Positions 1 through 4,915 of a DNA stretch of 5,219 nt are shown here, piece after piece. Under the pieces are notes generated by a model. It did not search any database. It worked only from the letters and a program-made list of their open reading frames with translations, and was not told the DNA's origin. Source of the stretch: Undivivens sp041654215 (GTDB lineage Bacteria > Omnitrophota > Gorgyraeia > Gygaellales > Profunditerraquicolaceae); assembly GCA_041654215.1 (NCBI GenBank), contig JBAZDY010000105.1, positions 1 through 5,219 on the forward strand, written 5' to 3'. The position numbers and the translations under genes are program-made. Position 1 is the first letter of the stretch. The number at the start of each line of letters is the position of its first letter.

Positions 1-7
1 GAAATCC

Positions 8-23
8 CCGGGTTTTAACCCGG
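8..23. repeat. Short GC-rich palindrome at the left edge
   Basis: CCGGGTT (8-14) and AACCCGG (17-23) are perfect inverted arms around two bases, so about six pairs with a four-base loop would form. It is preceded by GAAATCCCC. The 11-mer GAAATCCCCGG at 1-11 recurs exactly at 358-368, beyond the hairpin array, which suggests a dispersed REP-like element. No T-run follows, so it is not a convincing terminator. The element may continue left of the window. Confidence 0.55.
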
Positions 24-26
24 TTG

Positions 27-110
27 CACCTTGGCCAATAGGATGGCCAAGTATTCACCTGTGTGTTACACCTTGGCCAATAGGATGGCCAAGTATTCAC
101 CTGTGTGTTA
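27..110. repeat. Two identical 42-bp type-A units in tandem
   Basis: Bases 27-68 and 69-110 are identical over 42 bp and directly adjacent. Each begins CACCTTGGCC, carries an 8-bp perfect stem with loop ATAGGA, and ends TTCACCTGTGTGTTA. Exact identity beside diverged units implies a recent tandem duplication. A third copy begins at 111 and matches for 16 bases (111-126) before it is interrupted. Confidence 0.9.
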
Positions 111-126
111 CACCTTGGCCAATAGG

Positions 127-176
127 AATAACACTTTGCCCCTGAGTGGAATTGGGCAAGTGTTCACTCGTGTGAA
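127..176. repeat. Type-B hairpin unit interrupting a type-A unit
   Basis: The third type-A unit stops at 126 and its tail (AGTATTCACCTG) resumes at 177-188. The 50 bases between hold a complete type-B unit: stem CACTTTGCCC/GGGCAAGTG with a 12-base loop ending GTGGAATT, then TTCAC-TCGT-GTGAA. The seven bases expected at the junction (ATGGCCA) are missing, so the right arm of the type-A stem is lost. A second type-B unit with the same GTGGAATT loop end lies at 243-287. This looks like insertion or recombination of one unit type into another. Confidence 0.65.
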
Positions 177-315
177 AGTATTCACCTGCGTGATACCTTA
201 GCTTATCGGATGGCTAAGGATTCACCCGTGTGAAGATAAACGCACTTTGCTCTTGTGTGGAATTGAGCAAGTGTTCACTTGTGTGAAGCTTCGGGGAGGT
301 CGCCGGAAAATAGAA

Positions 316-345
316 GGAGCCGCGGGCTTTAGCCCGAGGGGCTCC
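316..345. repeat. REP-like palindromic element
   Basis: Nested inverted repeats: outer arms GGAGCC (316-321) and GGCTCC (340-345), inner arms CGGGCT (323-328) and AGCCCG (331-336). Thirteen bases downstream is GAAATCCCCGG (358-368), the same 11-mer found at 1-11, followed by CCGG-CTTT-CCGG (365-376). The make-up resembles dispersed REP/BIME sequences in intergenic DNA. No U-tract follows, so a terminator role is not supported. Confidence 0.55.
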
Positions 346-423
346 ACTCAAACCGCAGAAATCCCCGGCTTTCCGGACGGTTTTATCTTATTAAAAGACG
401 GACTACAGACAAAGACAGTGCAA

Positions 424-837
424 ATGGGTAATCTTATAAGGTTCGGAGTTTCCATAGAAAAACAACTGGTTTCCGGGTTCGACGCCCTGATCCGGAAGCG
501 TAAGTGCGGCAATCGGTCCGAGGCGATAAGAGATCTTATCCGCCGGGAACTGGTGGAGCAGGAATGGGCCGAGGATAATGTAGTCGCCGGGGCCATCACG
601 CTTATTTACGATCATCATAAACGCGAACTGTTAAGCAAGTTAACGGCGGTACAGCATAATTTTCAACATTTGATAATTGCCACTCAGCATATTCATCTCG
701 ACCACTCCAATTGTCTGGAGATGATTGCCGCCAAAGGAAAGGCCGCGGAGATCAAAGAGCTCGCCGATCTTTTGCGATCCACCAAAGGGGTGAAGCATTT
801 GGCCTTGAACGCCGCGACCACCGGAAGGGGCGTGTAA
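424..837 (+). CDS. nikR: NikR, nickel-responsive transcriptional regulator
   Basis: 137 residues, close to E. coli NikR (133). The N-terminal 45 or so residues form a ribbon-helix-helix DNA-binding domain: a beta-strand near residues 2-9 and helices including NRSEAIRDLIRREL (30-43), nearly identical to the E. coli NRSEAIRDIL helix. The C-terminal ACT-like domain keeps all four high-affinity nickel ligands: H78, H89, H91 and C97, equivalent to E. coli H76, H87, H89 and C95. Nickel-loaded tetramers of the family bind an inverted-repeat operator and repress nickel uptake genes; the next gene here is cbiM. The start at 424 is chosen because homology begins there. The frame is open upstream to 247, but that part covers palindromic repeats and has no family match. 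No good Shine-Dalgarno sequence precedes the ATG. The family and nickel-site calls are very secure; the regulated target is inferred from position. Confidence 0.95.
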   Translation: MGNLIRFGVSIEKQLVSGFDALIRKRKCGNRSEAIRDLIRRELVEQEWAEDNVVAGAITLIYDHHKRELLSKLTAVQHNFQHLIIATQHIHLDHSNCLEMIAAKGKAAEIKELADLLRSTKGVKHLALNAATTGRGV

Positions 838-854
838 AAAATTTTATTTTTTGG

Positions 855-885
855 TAGCACAAGTATGTCTTTTGTGCTATCATAC
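855..885. promoter_or_regulatory. Candidate NikR operator in the cbiM leader
   Basis: TAGCACAA (855-862) and TTGTGCTA (872-879) are perfect 8-bp arms around nine bases. A second, interleaved inverted repeat, GTATG (863-867) and CATAC (881-885), is spaced by 13 bases; its half-sites equal the core of the enterobacterial NikR half-sites (GTATGA-N16-TCATAC), but the spacing differs. A -10-like TATCAT (878-883) overlaps the right arm without a good -35. An A/T tract (836-852) lies just upstream. The setting between nikR and cbiM fits autoregulated nickel repression. That NikR binds here is inference. The first repeat could alternatively form an RNA hairpin, but no T-run follows it. Confidence 0.5.
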
Positions 886-927
886 ATATCCTGGAGATAA
901 GAAAAATAATCAACACAGGAGAGAAAA

Positions 928-1611
928 ATGCATATACCCGACGGATACTTAGGACCCGCCACGAGCGGAGTGATGTATGCGGCGATGCTGCCTGTATGGG
1001 CTCTGGCTTCGCAGATGGTCAAAAAAACGCTTAAAAACAAACAAATCCCTCTGCTTGCCATCAGCGCCGCCTTCTGCTTCGTTATAATGATGTTCAACGT
1101 CCCCATCCCCGGAGGGACTACCGGACACGCGGTAGGCGCGGTGCTGACGGCTGTGCTTCTCGGCCCCTGGGCCGCCTGTATAGCGGTTACTGTGGCCCTG
1201 GTGGTACAAGCCCTGCTTTTCGGCGACGGCGGCATAACCGCCATCGGCGCGAATTGTTTCAATATGGCGTTTGTCGAGGTCTTCGCCGGTTATTACATCT
1301 ACAAGATCATAAGCGGCAATTCGCCTTCAACGTCCGGCCGCAGGGTTTTTGCCGCCGCCGCGGCCGGCTACCTGGCGTTGAACATAGCCGCATTGACTAC
1401 GGCGGTGATGTTCGGCATACAGCCTTTATTGTACAGAACGCCGACAGGCCAGTCGTTGTATTGTCCTTACGGACTTAATGTCGCCGTTCCGATGATGCTC
1501 GGCGAGCATTTGTTGGTATTCGGCTGGGTCGAGGCGCTTATTACCGCGTTGGTTGTCAAATATCTGCAGAAACAGGATCCTTCATTGATCGTTTCGGGAA
1601 AGGAGGGGTAG
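928..1611 (+). CDS. cbiM: CbiM/NikM, substrate-binding subunit of the ECF Ni/Co importer
   Basis: 227 residues, normal for the family. The protein begins MHIPDGYLGP with no leader, as required: in NikM/CbiM the terminal amine and His2 enter the membrane as part of the metal site. The third ligand region is PGGTTGHAVG (61-70), with H67 at the same position as the nickel ligand described for NikM2. Hydrophobic segments lie at about 12-30, 40-57, 69-98 (probably two), 110-128, 140-165 and 186-211. The conserved FNVPIPGGTTGH (57-67 region) and ALLFGDGGITAIGANCFNM (95-113) blocks are present. It provides substrate selectivity and binding in the inner membrane. AGGAG at 917-921 is a good ribosome site six bases before the ATG. 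The stop lies four bases before the next gene. Database naming will vary between cbiM and nikM; nikR next door favours nickel. Confidence 0.95.
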   Translation: MHIPDGYLGPATSGVMYAAMLPVWALASQMVKKTLKNKQIPLLAISAAFCFVIMMFNVPIPGGTTGHAVGAVLTAVLLGPWAACIAVTVALVVQALLFGDGGITAIGANCFNMAFVEVFAGYYIYKIISGNSPSTSGRRVFAAAAAGYLALNIAALTTAVMFGIQPLLYRTPTGQSLYCPYGLNVAVPMMLGEHLLVFGWVEALITALVVKYLQKQDPSLIVSGKEG

Positions 1612-1615
1612 GGAT

Positions 1616-1948
1616 ATGAGAACTACTTCTAAACTTTGGCTGGGATTGATTATATTGGCGCTTCTTTCCCCTCTGGGGCTTTTGCTCCCTGAATATTTAA
1701 AAGCGGGGGACGCCTGGGGGGAGTGGGGTGCGGAGACTCTGCAGGAATTGGTGGGATATGTCCCGCAGGGGTTTGCCAGGCTTTCCGCTCTCTGGAGCGC
1801 TCCCGTGCCTGATTACGCCTTCCAGGGATGGGAAGAAAAAGGGCTGGGCAATCTGAGTTTCGCCTATATCTCTTCAGCGGTTATCGGGATCGGTATTACC
1901 GTGGCCCTAATTATGCTGTTGGGCAAACTGCTGACCAAAAAGGATTAA
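1616..1948 (+). CDS. Small two-helix subunit of the Ni/Co importer (NikN/PDGLE-type)
   Basis: 110 residues with a membrane helix at about 7-25 (ending SPLGLLLPE), an extracytoplasmic loop of roughly 55 residues with AWGEWG (33-38), GYVPQGF (47-53) and PVPDYAF (63-69), and a second helix at about 82-105 ending in KLLTKKD. Size, topology and position directly after cbiM match the small auxiliary CbiN/NikN/NikL components that CbiM-type transporters need for activity. The literal PDGLE string is not present, so I assign it to the NikN-like group from architecture and the SPLG and AWGEWG blocks rather than a diagnostic motif. A strong AGGAGG (1601-1606), inside the end of cbiM, serves its ATG, so the two genes are probably translationally coupled. 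Confidence 0.8.
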   Translation: MRTTSKLWLGLIILALLSPLGLLLPEYLKAGDAWGEWGAETLQELVGYVPQGFARLSALWSAPVPDYAFQGWEEKGLGNLSFAYISSAVIGIGITVALIMLLGKLLTKKD

Positions 1949-1987
1949 GCGCGTTTTCTCAAAGGACCGGTTTTCTTCTTACGTTGA

Positions 1988-2962
1988 ATGGTTAAAAAAA
2001 AGATAATTCTCACCGGAGGGGCAGGGTTCATCGGCAGTTGTTTTCTCTGGAAACTCAACCGGGAAGGGATTTCCGATGTAATCGTTGTAGACGACCTCGG
2101 CAGCGACGCCAAATGGGTGAACCTGCGGGGGAAGCGTTTTATGGATTACGTCCATAAAGACGATCTCCCGGGGCTGCTTGAGTCCGGGAAATTGGACGGT
2201 ATCGGGACGATCGTCCATCTTGGCGCCTGCAGTTCCACCATTCTTACCGACGCCGGGTATTACCTGAAGAATAATTACGAGTATTCCAGGCGCCTCGCCG
2301 AGTGGGCATTCGCCCATTCGGCGAAATTCATCTACGCCTCTTCGGCCGCCACTTACGGCTCCGGCGAGAGCGGCTACGGGGACGAGGAAGAGAGATTGCC
2401 TTGTCTGAAACCGCTCAATATTTACGGTTACTCGAAACATCTTTTTGATCTCTGGCTGTTGCGCAGCGGCTGTTTCAGGACGGCCACCGGTTTCAAGTTC
2501 TTCAACGTCTTCGGGCCTAATGAATATCACAAGGTGGAGATGATGAGCTTGGTTTGCCGTAATTTTAAAGCGGCGGCCGCCGGCAGGCCGATACGGCTGT
2601 TCAAGTCTCACAATCCCGCGTATCAGGACGGCGGGCAAAAGAGGGATTTTGTCTACGTCAAGGACGCCGTCGAGGTGATGTATTATTTCTTTCGGGAACG
2701 GCGGAAAAGCGGTATATTCAATCTCGGCACAGGCGCGGCAAGGAGCTGGAACGATCTGGCGCGCGCGGTCTTCGCGGCCGCCGACCAGGCGGCCAAGATC
2801 GAGTATATAGACATGCCTGAGAATATAAAGCCGGGATATCAGTATTTCACGCAGGCAGATATCTCCAAATTGAGAGACGCCGGCTGCGATCACGGGTTTT
2901 CTTCCCTCGAGGAGAGCGTGAAGGATTACGCTTCATATCTGGACAAGGAAGAATATTTATAG
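1988..2962 (+). CDS. hldD: HldD, ADP-L-glycero-D-manno-heptose 6-epimerase
   Basis: 324 residues (E. coli enzyme 310). A short-chain dehydrogenase/reductase-type epimerase that converts ADP-D-glycero- to ADP-L-glycero-D-manno-heptose in the cytoplasm, the last step in making the activated heptose for the LPS inner core. The nucleotide-binding loop TGGAGFIGS is at 9-17. HldD-specific blocks follow in order: GACSST (79-84), NNYEYS (95-100), SSAATYG (118-124), NIYGYSK (144-150) with the catalytic pair Y146 and K150, FNVFGPNEYHK (172-182) with K182 equivalent to E. coli K178, KRDFVYVKD (218-226), FNLGTG (244-249) and FTQAD (287-291). These distinguish it from generic sugar epimerases. It starts 39 bases after the small Ni subunit and ends 32 before cbiQ, so it is probably co-transcribed with the transporter genes, which is unusual. 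AAGGA at 1964-1968 is too far from the ATG to be a normal ribosome site. The enzyme looks intact. Confidence 0.95.
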   Translation: MVKKKIILTGGAGFIGSCFLWKLNREGISDVIVVDDLGSDAKWVNLRGKRFMDYVHKDDLPGLLESGKLDGIGTIVHLGACSSTILTDAGYYLKNNYEYSRRLAEWAFAHSAKFIYASSAATYGSGESGYGDEEERLPCLKPLNIYGYSKHLFDLWLLRSGCFRTATGFKFFNVFGPNEYHKVEMMSLVCRNFKAAAAGRPIRLFKSHNPAYQDGGQKRDFVYVKDAVEVMYYFFRERRKSGIFNLGTGAARSWNDLARAVFAAADQAAKIEYIDMPENIKPGYQYFTQADISKLRDAGCDHGFSSLEESVKDYASYLDKEEYL

Positions 2963-2994
2963 AGATCAATTCCGGTGCCCGCGTTTGCAATCAT

Positions 2995-3834
2995 ATGAGA
3001 AGAAGCCGCTTTATAGAAAAATCCCTGATGGGAACCGTCGCTTTCCTGAGAGAGTCGGTCTTCGCCGATGATTACGCCGCGAAGAAGGGTTTTCTGCAGG
3101 CGCGTGATCCGCGTTTCAAGACGGCGGCGGTGTTTTTTTTGGTTCTGTCGGTACTTTTCGCGCGGGACATCCCGGCGATCGCCGTCATTTATCTTATAAC
3201 GCTTTTGGCCGCCGGCTGCTCTTTCATCAACCCGGTGTTTTTTCTCTCCAGGACGTGGTTTTTTATCCCGTTTTTTGCGCTTTTCATCGCGGTCCCCTCT
3301 ATATTCAGCGTTTTTACTCCCGGAGAACCGCTGGCATCGTTAAGAATAAGCGGGTTTTCCCTGCAAATAACGCGGCAAGGGGCGGCCGGCGCGCTTATTT
3401 TCTTTTCCAGGGTTCTCGCCTCGGTTTCCTTGTGCGTATTGTTATCTCTGACGACAAAACATTTTGCGCTGCTTAAGGTCTTGAGGGTGTTCCGGGTGCC
3501 GCAGATATTCGTGATGACTCTGGGGATGTGTTACCGGTATATCTTTCTTTTTATCGGCATAATACAGGATACCTACATGGCGATGAAAAGCCGCTGCGGT
3601 TACGCGGTCTCTCCGGTAAAGGGACAGAGAATAGTGGCCTGGAATATCGCTACTCTCTGGCAGCGTTCATACCAGATGCAGAACAGCGTTTATGACGCTA
3701 TGCTTTCGCGCGGGTACACCGGGGAGACCTATTTGTACGGCGGATTCCGCGCCGGGGCGAAAGACGTTTTTATGCTGGCGGTCGCGGCGGTCATCTTCTT
3801 TCTTGTCCTATGGCAAACATATTGTTCGAGCTGA
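2995..3834 (+). CDS. cbiQ: CbiQ, transmembrane T-component of the ECF Ni/Co importer
   Basis: 279 residues, normal to slightly long. After an amphipathic N-terminus comes the family block QARDPRFK (36-42, DPR at 38-40), then hydrophobic segments at about 44-57, 61-75, 83-107, 133-153, 170-191 and 256-273. The cytoplasmic coupling region carries two short motifs of the T-component type: MKSRCGY (197-203) and AMLSRGYTGE (235-244). In this family they lie on the coupling helices that contact the ATPase; the first has Cys in place of the usual Gly. CbiQ transmits ATP-driven movement from CbiO to CbiM in the inner membrane. The ATG at 2995 lies 32 bases after hldD with no visible Shine-Dalgarno. 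An internal ATG at 3028 would only shorten the poorly conserved N-terminus, so the exact start is less sure than the gene. Confidence 0.93.
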   Translation: MRRSRFIEKSLMGTVAFLRESVFADDYAAKKGFLQARDPRFKTAAVFFLVLSVLFARDIPAIAVIYLITLLAAGCSFINPVFFLSRTWFFIPFFALFIAVPSIFSVFTPGEPLASLRISGFSLQITRQGAAGALIFFSRVLASVSLCVLLSLTTKHFALLKVLRVFRVPQIFVMTLGMCYRYIFLFIGIIQDTYMAMKSRCGYAVSPVKGQRIVAWNIATLWQRSYQMQNSVYDAMLSRGYTGETYLYGGFRAGAKDVFMLAVAAVIFFLVLWQTYCSS

Positions 3835-4622
3835 AACAGGCCGGTTATTCGTATTTCGGACGGTTCCCCGCTCTCTGTTCCGTCGACCTGACGATAATGC
3901 AGGGTTCCAAGACCGCCATGATCGGGGCCAACGGCACCGGCAAGTCCACTCTGTTATCCATGCTGGACGCGCTCATATTTCCGGATGAGGGAAGCGTAAA
4001 GGCCTTTGGTATGCCCCTGGGCGATAAGATGCAGGGAGATACCGATTTCACCATGGCTTTCCGCAGGAGGGTGGGGCTGGTCTTCCAGAATCCTGAGATC
4101 CAGCTGTTTTGCCCGACGGTAAGGGATGATATAATGTTCGGCCCGCTCCAATTGCGGATGCGCGATTCGGAAGCTGCCAAGAGGCTGGATAAGGTAGTGA
4201 CCGAGCTTAAGCTCGCATCCCTGCTGGATCGCTCTCCCTGTCAGCTCAGCATCGGAGAGAAGAAAAAGGTGGCGATCGCCTCGGTGCTTGCCATACAGCC
4301 GGAGGTGCTCCTTTTGGACGAACCGACCGCCGGACTGGATCCGCAGACCACGCGCGACATCATAGATATCCTCGTTTCCGAGAACCTGTCCGGTACCACT
4401 CTGGTCACGGCCACGCACGATCTGCATATAATCGAGGAGATTGCGGACACGGTGCACGTTTTCGGCCGGGAGAGGAACATAATCCGCAGCGCGCCTCCGG
4501 AAGAGGTGTTGTCCGACCGGACGTTCCTGCAGGCGCATAATCTCGTGCATATCCACCGTCACAGACACAAGGACGCCGGTGTCTCGCACGCGCATCAGCA
4601 CGATGTAAAACACCACCATTAA
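3810..4622 (+). CDS. cbiO: CbiO/NikO, ATPase of the ECF Ni/Co importer with a His-rich tail
   Basis: 270 residues. Complete ABC ATPase: Walker A GANGTGKST (39-47, K45), Q-loop Q93 in VFQNPEIQLF, signature LSIGE (146-150; the usual form is LSGGE or LSGGQ), Walker B VLLLDEPT (166-173; D170, catalytic E171), D-loop AGLD (174-177) and switch histidine H203 in ATHD. It powers CbiM/CbiQ transport from the cytoplasmic face. The last 28 residues (243-270) contain 11 histidines in runs such as HIHRHRH and end in HHH, a likely nickel-binding or sensing tail rather than part of the fold. The gene overlaps the end of cbiQ by 25 bases, has no Shine-Dalgarno of its own, and is probably translated by coupling. 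The start fits the usual MxxxLFELK beginning of the family. Confidence 0.95.
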   Translation: MANILFELKQAGYSYFGRFPALCSVDLTIMQGSKTAMIGANGTGKSTLLSMLDALIFPDEGSVKAFGMPLGDKMQGDTDFTMAFRRRVGLVFQNPEIQLFCPTVRDDIMFGPLQLRMRDSEAAKRLDKVVTELKLASLLDRSPCQLSIGEKKKVAIASVLAIQPEVLLLDEPTAGLDPQTTRDIIDILVSENLSGTTLVTATHDLHIIEEIADTVHVFGRERNIIRSAPPEEVLSDRTFLQAHNLVHIHRHRHKDAGVSHAHQHDVKHHH

Positions 4623-4707
4623 TCAAACCGCGGGAATCCCGGATGCAGGGTATTTGTATCGTCTTTCGTTTATCGGTATTAAAAAAGCGAAAGTCGAAAT
4701 GAGACCA

Positions 4708-4756
4708 CAATCGAGAATTCCCATCGAATCAAATCTCGATTTTCGATTCTCGATTG
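4708..4756. repeat. Long inverted repeat with internal direct repeats
   Basis: CAATCGAGAAT (4708-4718) and ATTCTCGATTG (4746-4756) are perfect 11-bp arms. Within the 27-base interior, ATCGAA (4723-4728) and TTCGAT (4742-4747) are also complementary, and CTCGATT occurs twice (4736-4742 and 4749-4755), so alternative pairings exist. It may be a small dispersed palindrome or a Rho-assisted transcript end for the nickel operon. No T-run follows on the + strand. Confidence 0.6.
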
Positions 4757-4840
4757 CTCTGTGCGCTGTCTGGAAAACTTACTGAACAGCACCCCTCTCC
4801 TTCCTGTTGGTTACCGTAGCCGTAGCCGAATTAAAGTATC

Positions 4841-4878
4841 GTGTCCCCGGATGTGTGTCCCCGGATGTGTCCCCGGAT
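4841..4878 (+). repeat. Three copies of GTGTCCCCGGAT
   Basis: The exact 12-mer occurs at 4841-4852, 4855-4866 and 4867-4878, with an extra GT between the first two. The last base of the third copy is the first T of the -35 box of the cupin promoter. The repeats could be binding sites for a regulator just upstream of the promoter, or debris of a dispersed repeat; the sequence alone does not decide. Confidence 0.85.
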
Positions 4879-4906
4879 TGACAGCCGCCTTTCTTTGTGT
4901 TATAAG
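4878..4906 (+). promoter_or_regulatory. Near-consensus sigma-70-type promoter for the cupin gene
   Basis: A perfect -35 TTGACA (4878-4883), a 17-base spacer, and -10 TATAAG (4901-4906, five of six bases of TATAAT). The expected transcription start is around 4912-4914, only two to four bases before the ATG at 4916. This would give a leaderless or nearly leaderless mRNA. It separates the cupin gene from the nickel operon as its own transcription unit. Confidence 0.8.
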
Positions 4907-4915
4907 CAGTGAATC

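Larger units (their letters stand above)
27..287. repeat. Tandem array of two-hairpin palindromic repeats
   Basis: This stretch is built of imperfect units, each a large stem-loop followed closely by a small TTCAC-N4-GTGAA stem-loop. Large stems are CTTGGCCA/TGGCCAAG (30-37/44-51 and 72-79/86-93), CACTTTGCCC/GGGCAAGTG (132-141/154-162, one bulged T), CCTTAGC/GCTAAGG (196-202/213-219) and CACTTTGCTC/GAGCAAGTG (243-252/265-273). Small hairpins lie at 163-176, 221-234 and 274-287, with loops TCGT, CCGT and TTGT; weaker versions occur at 54-67, 96-109 and 181-194. Stem differences between units are paired (G-C to A-T, C-G to T-A), so structure appears to be kept, as RNA or as single-stranded or cruciform DNA. 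There is no unique spacer between units, so it is not a CRISPR. The function is unknown to me. Strand cannot be decided because the elements are palindromic. Confidence 0.85.
4623..4915. other. Intergenic region between cbiO and the cupin gene
   Basis: 293 bases with no credible gene. It holds, in order: a weak CGGG-AAT-CCCG palindrome (4631-4641); a poor stem CGTCTTTCG/CGAAAGTCG (4660-4668/4688-4696, one mismatch, 19-base loop); a long inverted repeat (4708-4756); the doubled CGTAGC near 4815; three copies of a 12-mer (4841-4878); and a promoter (4878-4906). No standard intrinsic terminator (strong stem followed by a T-run) is visible after cbiO, so transcription may end at the long inverted repeat, by Rho, or continue. 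Confidence 0.7.

Noticed and set aside
105..134. Distant NikR operator of the GTGTTAC inverted-repeat kind
   Set aside because: GTGTTAC (105-111) and ATAACAC (128-134) are a near inverted repeat, but it spans a unit junction, has one mismatch, and lies about 290 bases from nikR.
27..287. CRISPR array
   Set aside because: Units are adjacent with no unique spacers of constant length, and the repeats themselves are hairpin modules of two types.
253..287. lac operator or cloning-vector contamination
   Set aside because: TTGTGTGGAATTGAGC resembles the E. coli lac region with two bases missing, but the same segment is explained as a type-B repeat and has a sister copy at 132-176, so it is native.
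247..423. N-terminal extension of nikR starting at 247
   Set aside because: The frame is open by chance through palindromic repeats. NikR homology begins at the ATG at 424, and 137 residues is the usual family length.
838..927. Cobalamin or NiCo riboswitch before cbiM
   Set aside because: The gap is only 90 bases, AT-rich, with none of the conserved cores or multi-helix layout of these riboswitches.
1979..2893. 304-codon open frame on the minus strand
   Set aside because: It is antisense to the whole of hldD, which has complete family motifs; the reverse translation shows no recognisable domain.
3954..4619. 221-codon open frame on the minus strand
   Set aside because: It is antisense to cbiO, whose ABC motifs are all intact; the open frame follows from GC-rich codon positions.
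4660..4696. Intrinsic terminator after cbiO
   Set aside because: The stem has a mismatch and a 19-base loop, and no T-run follows.
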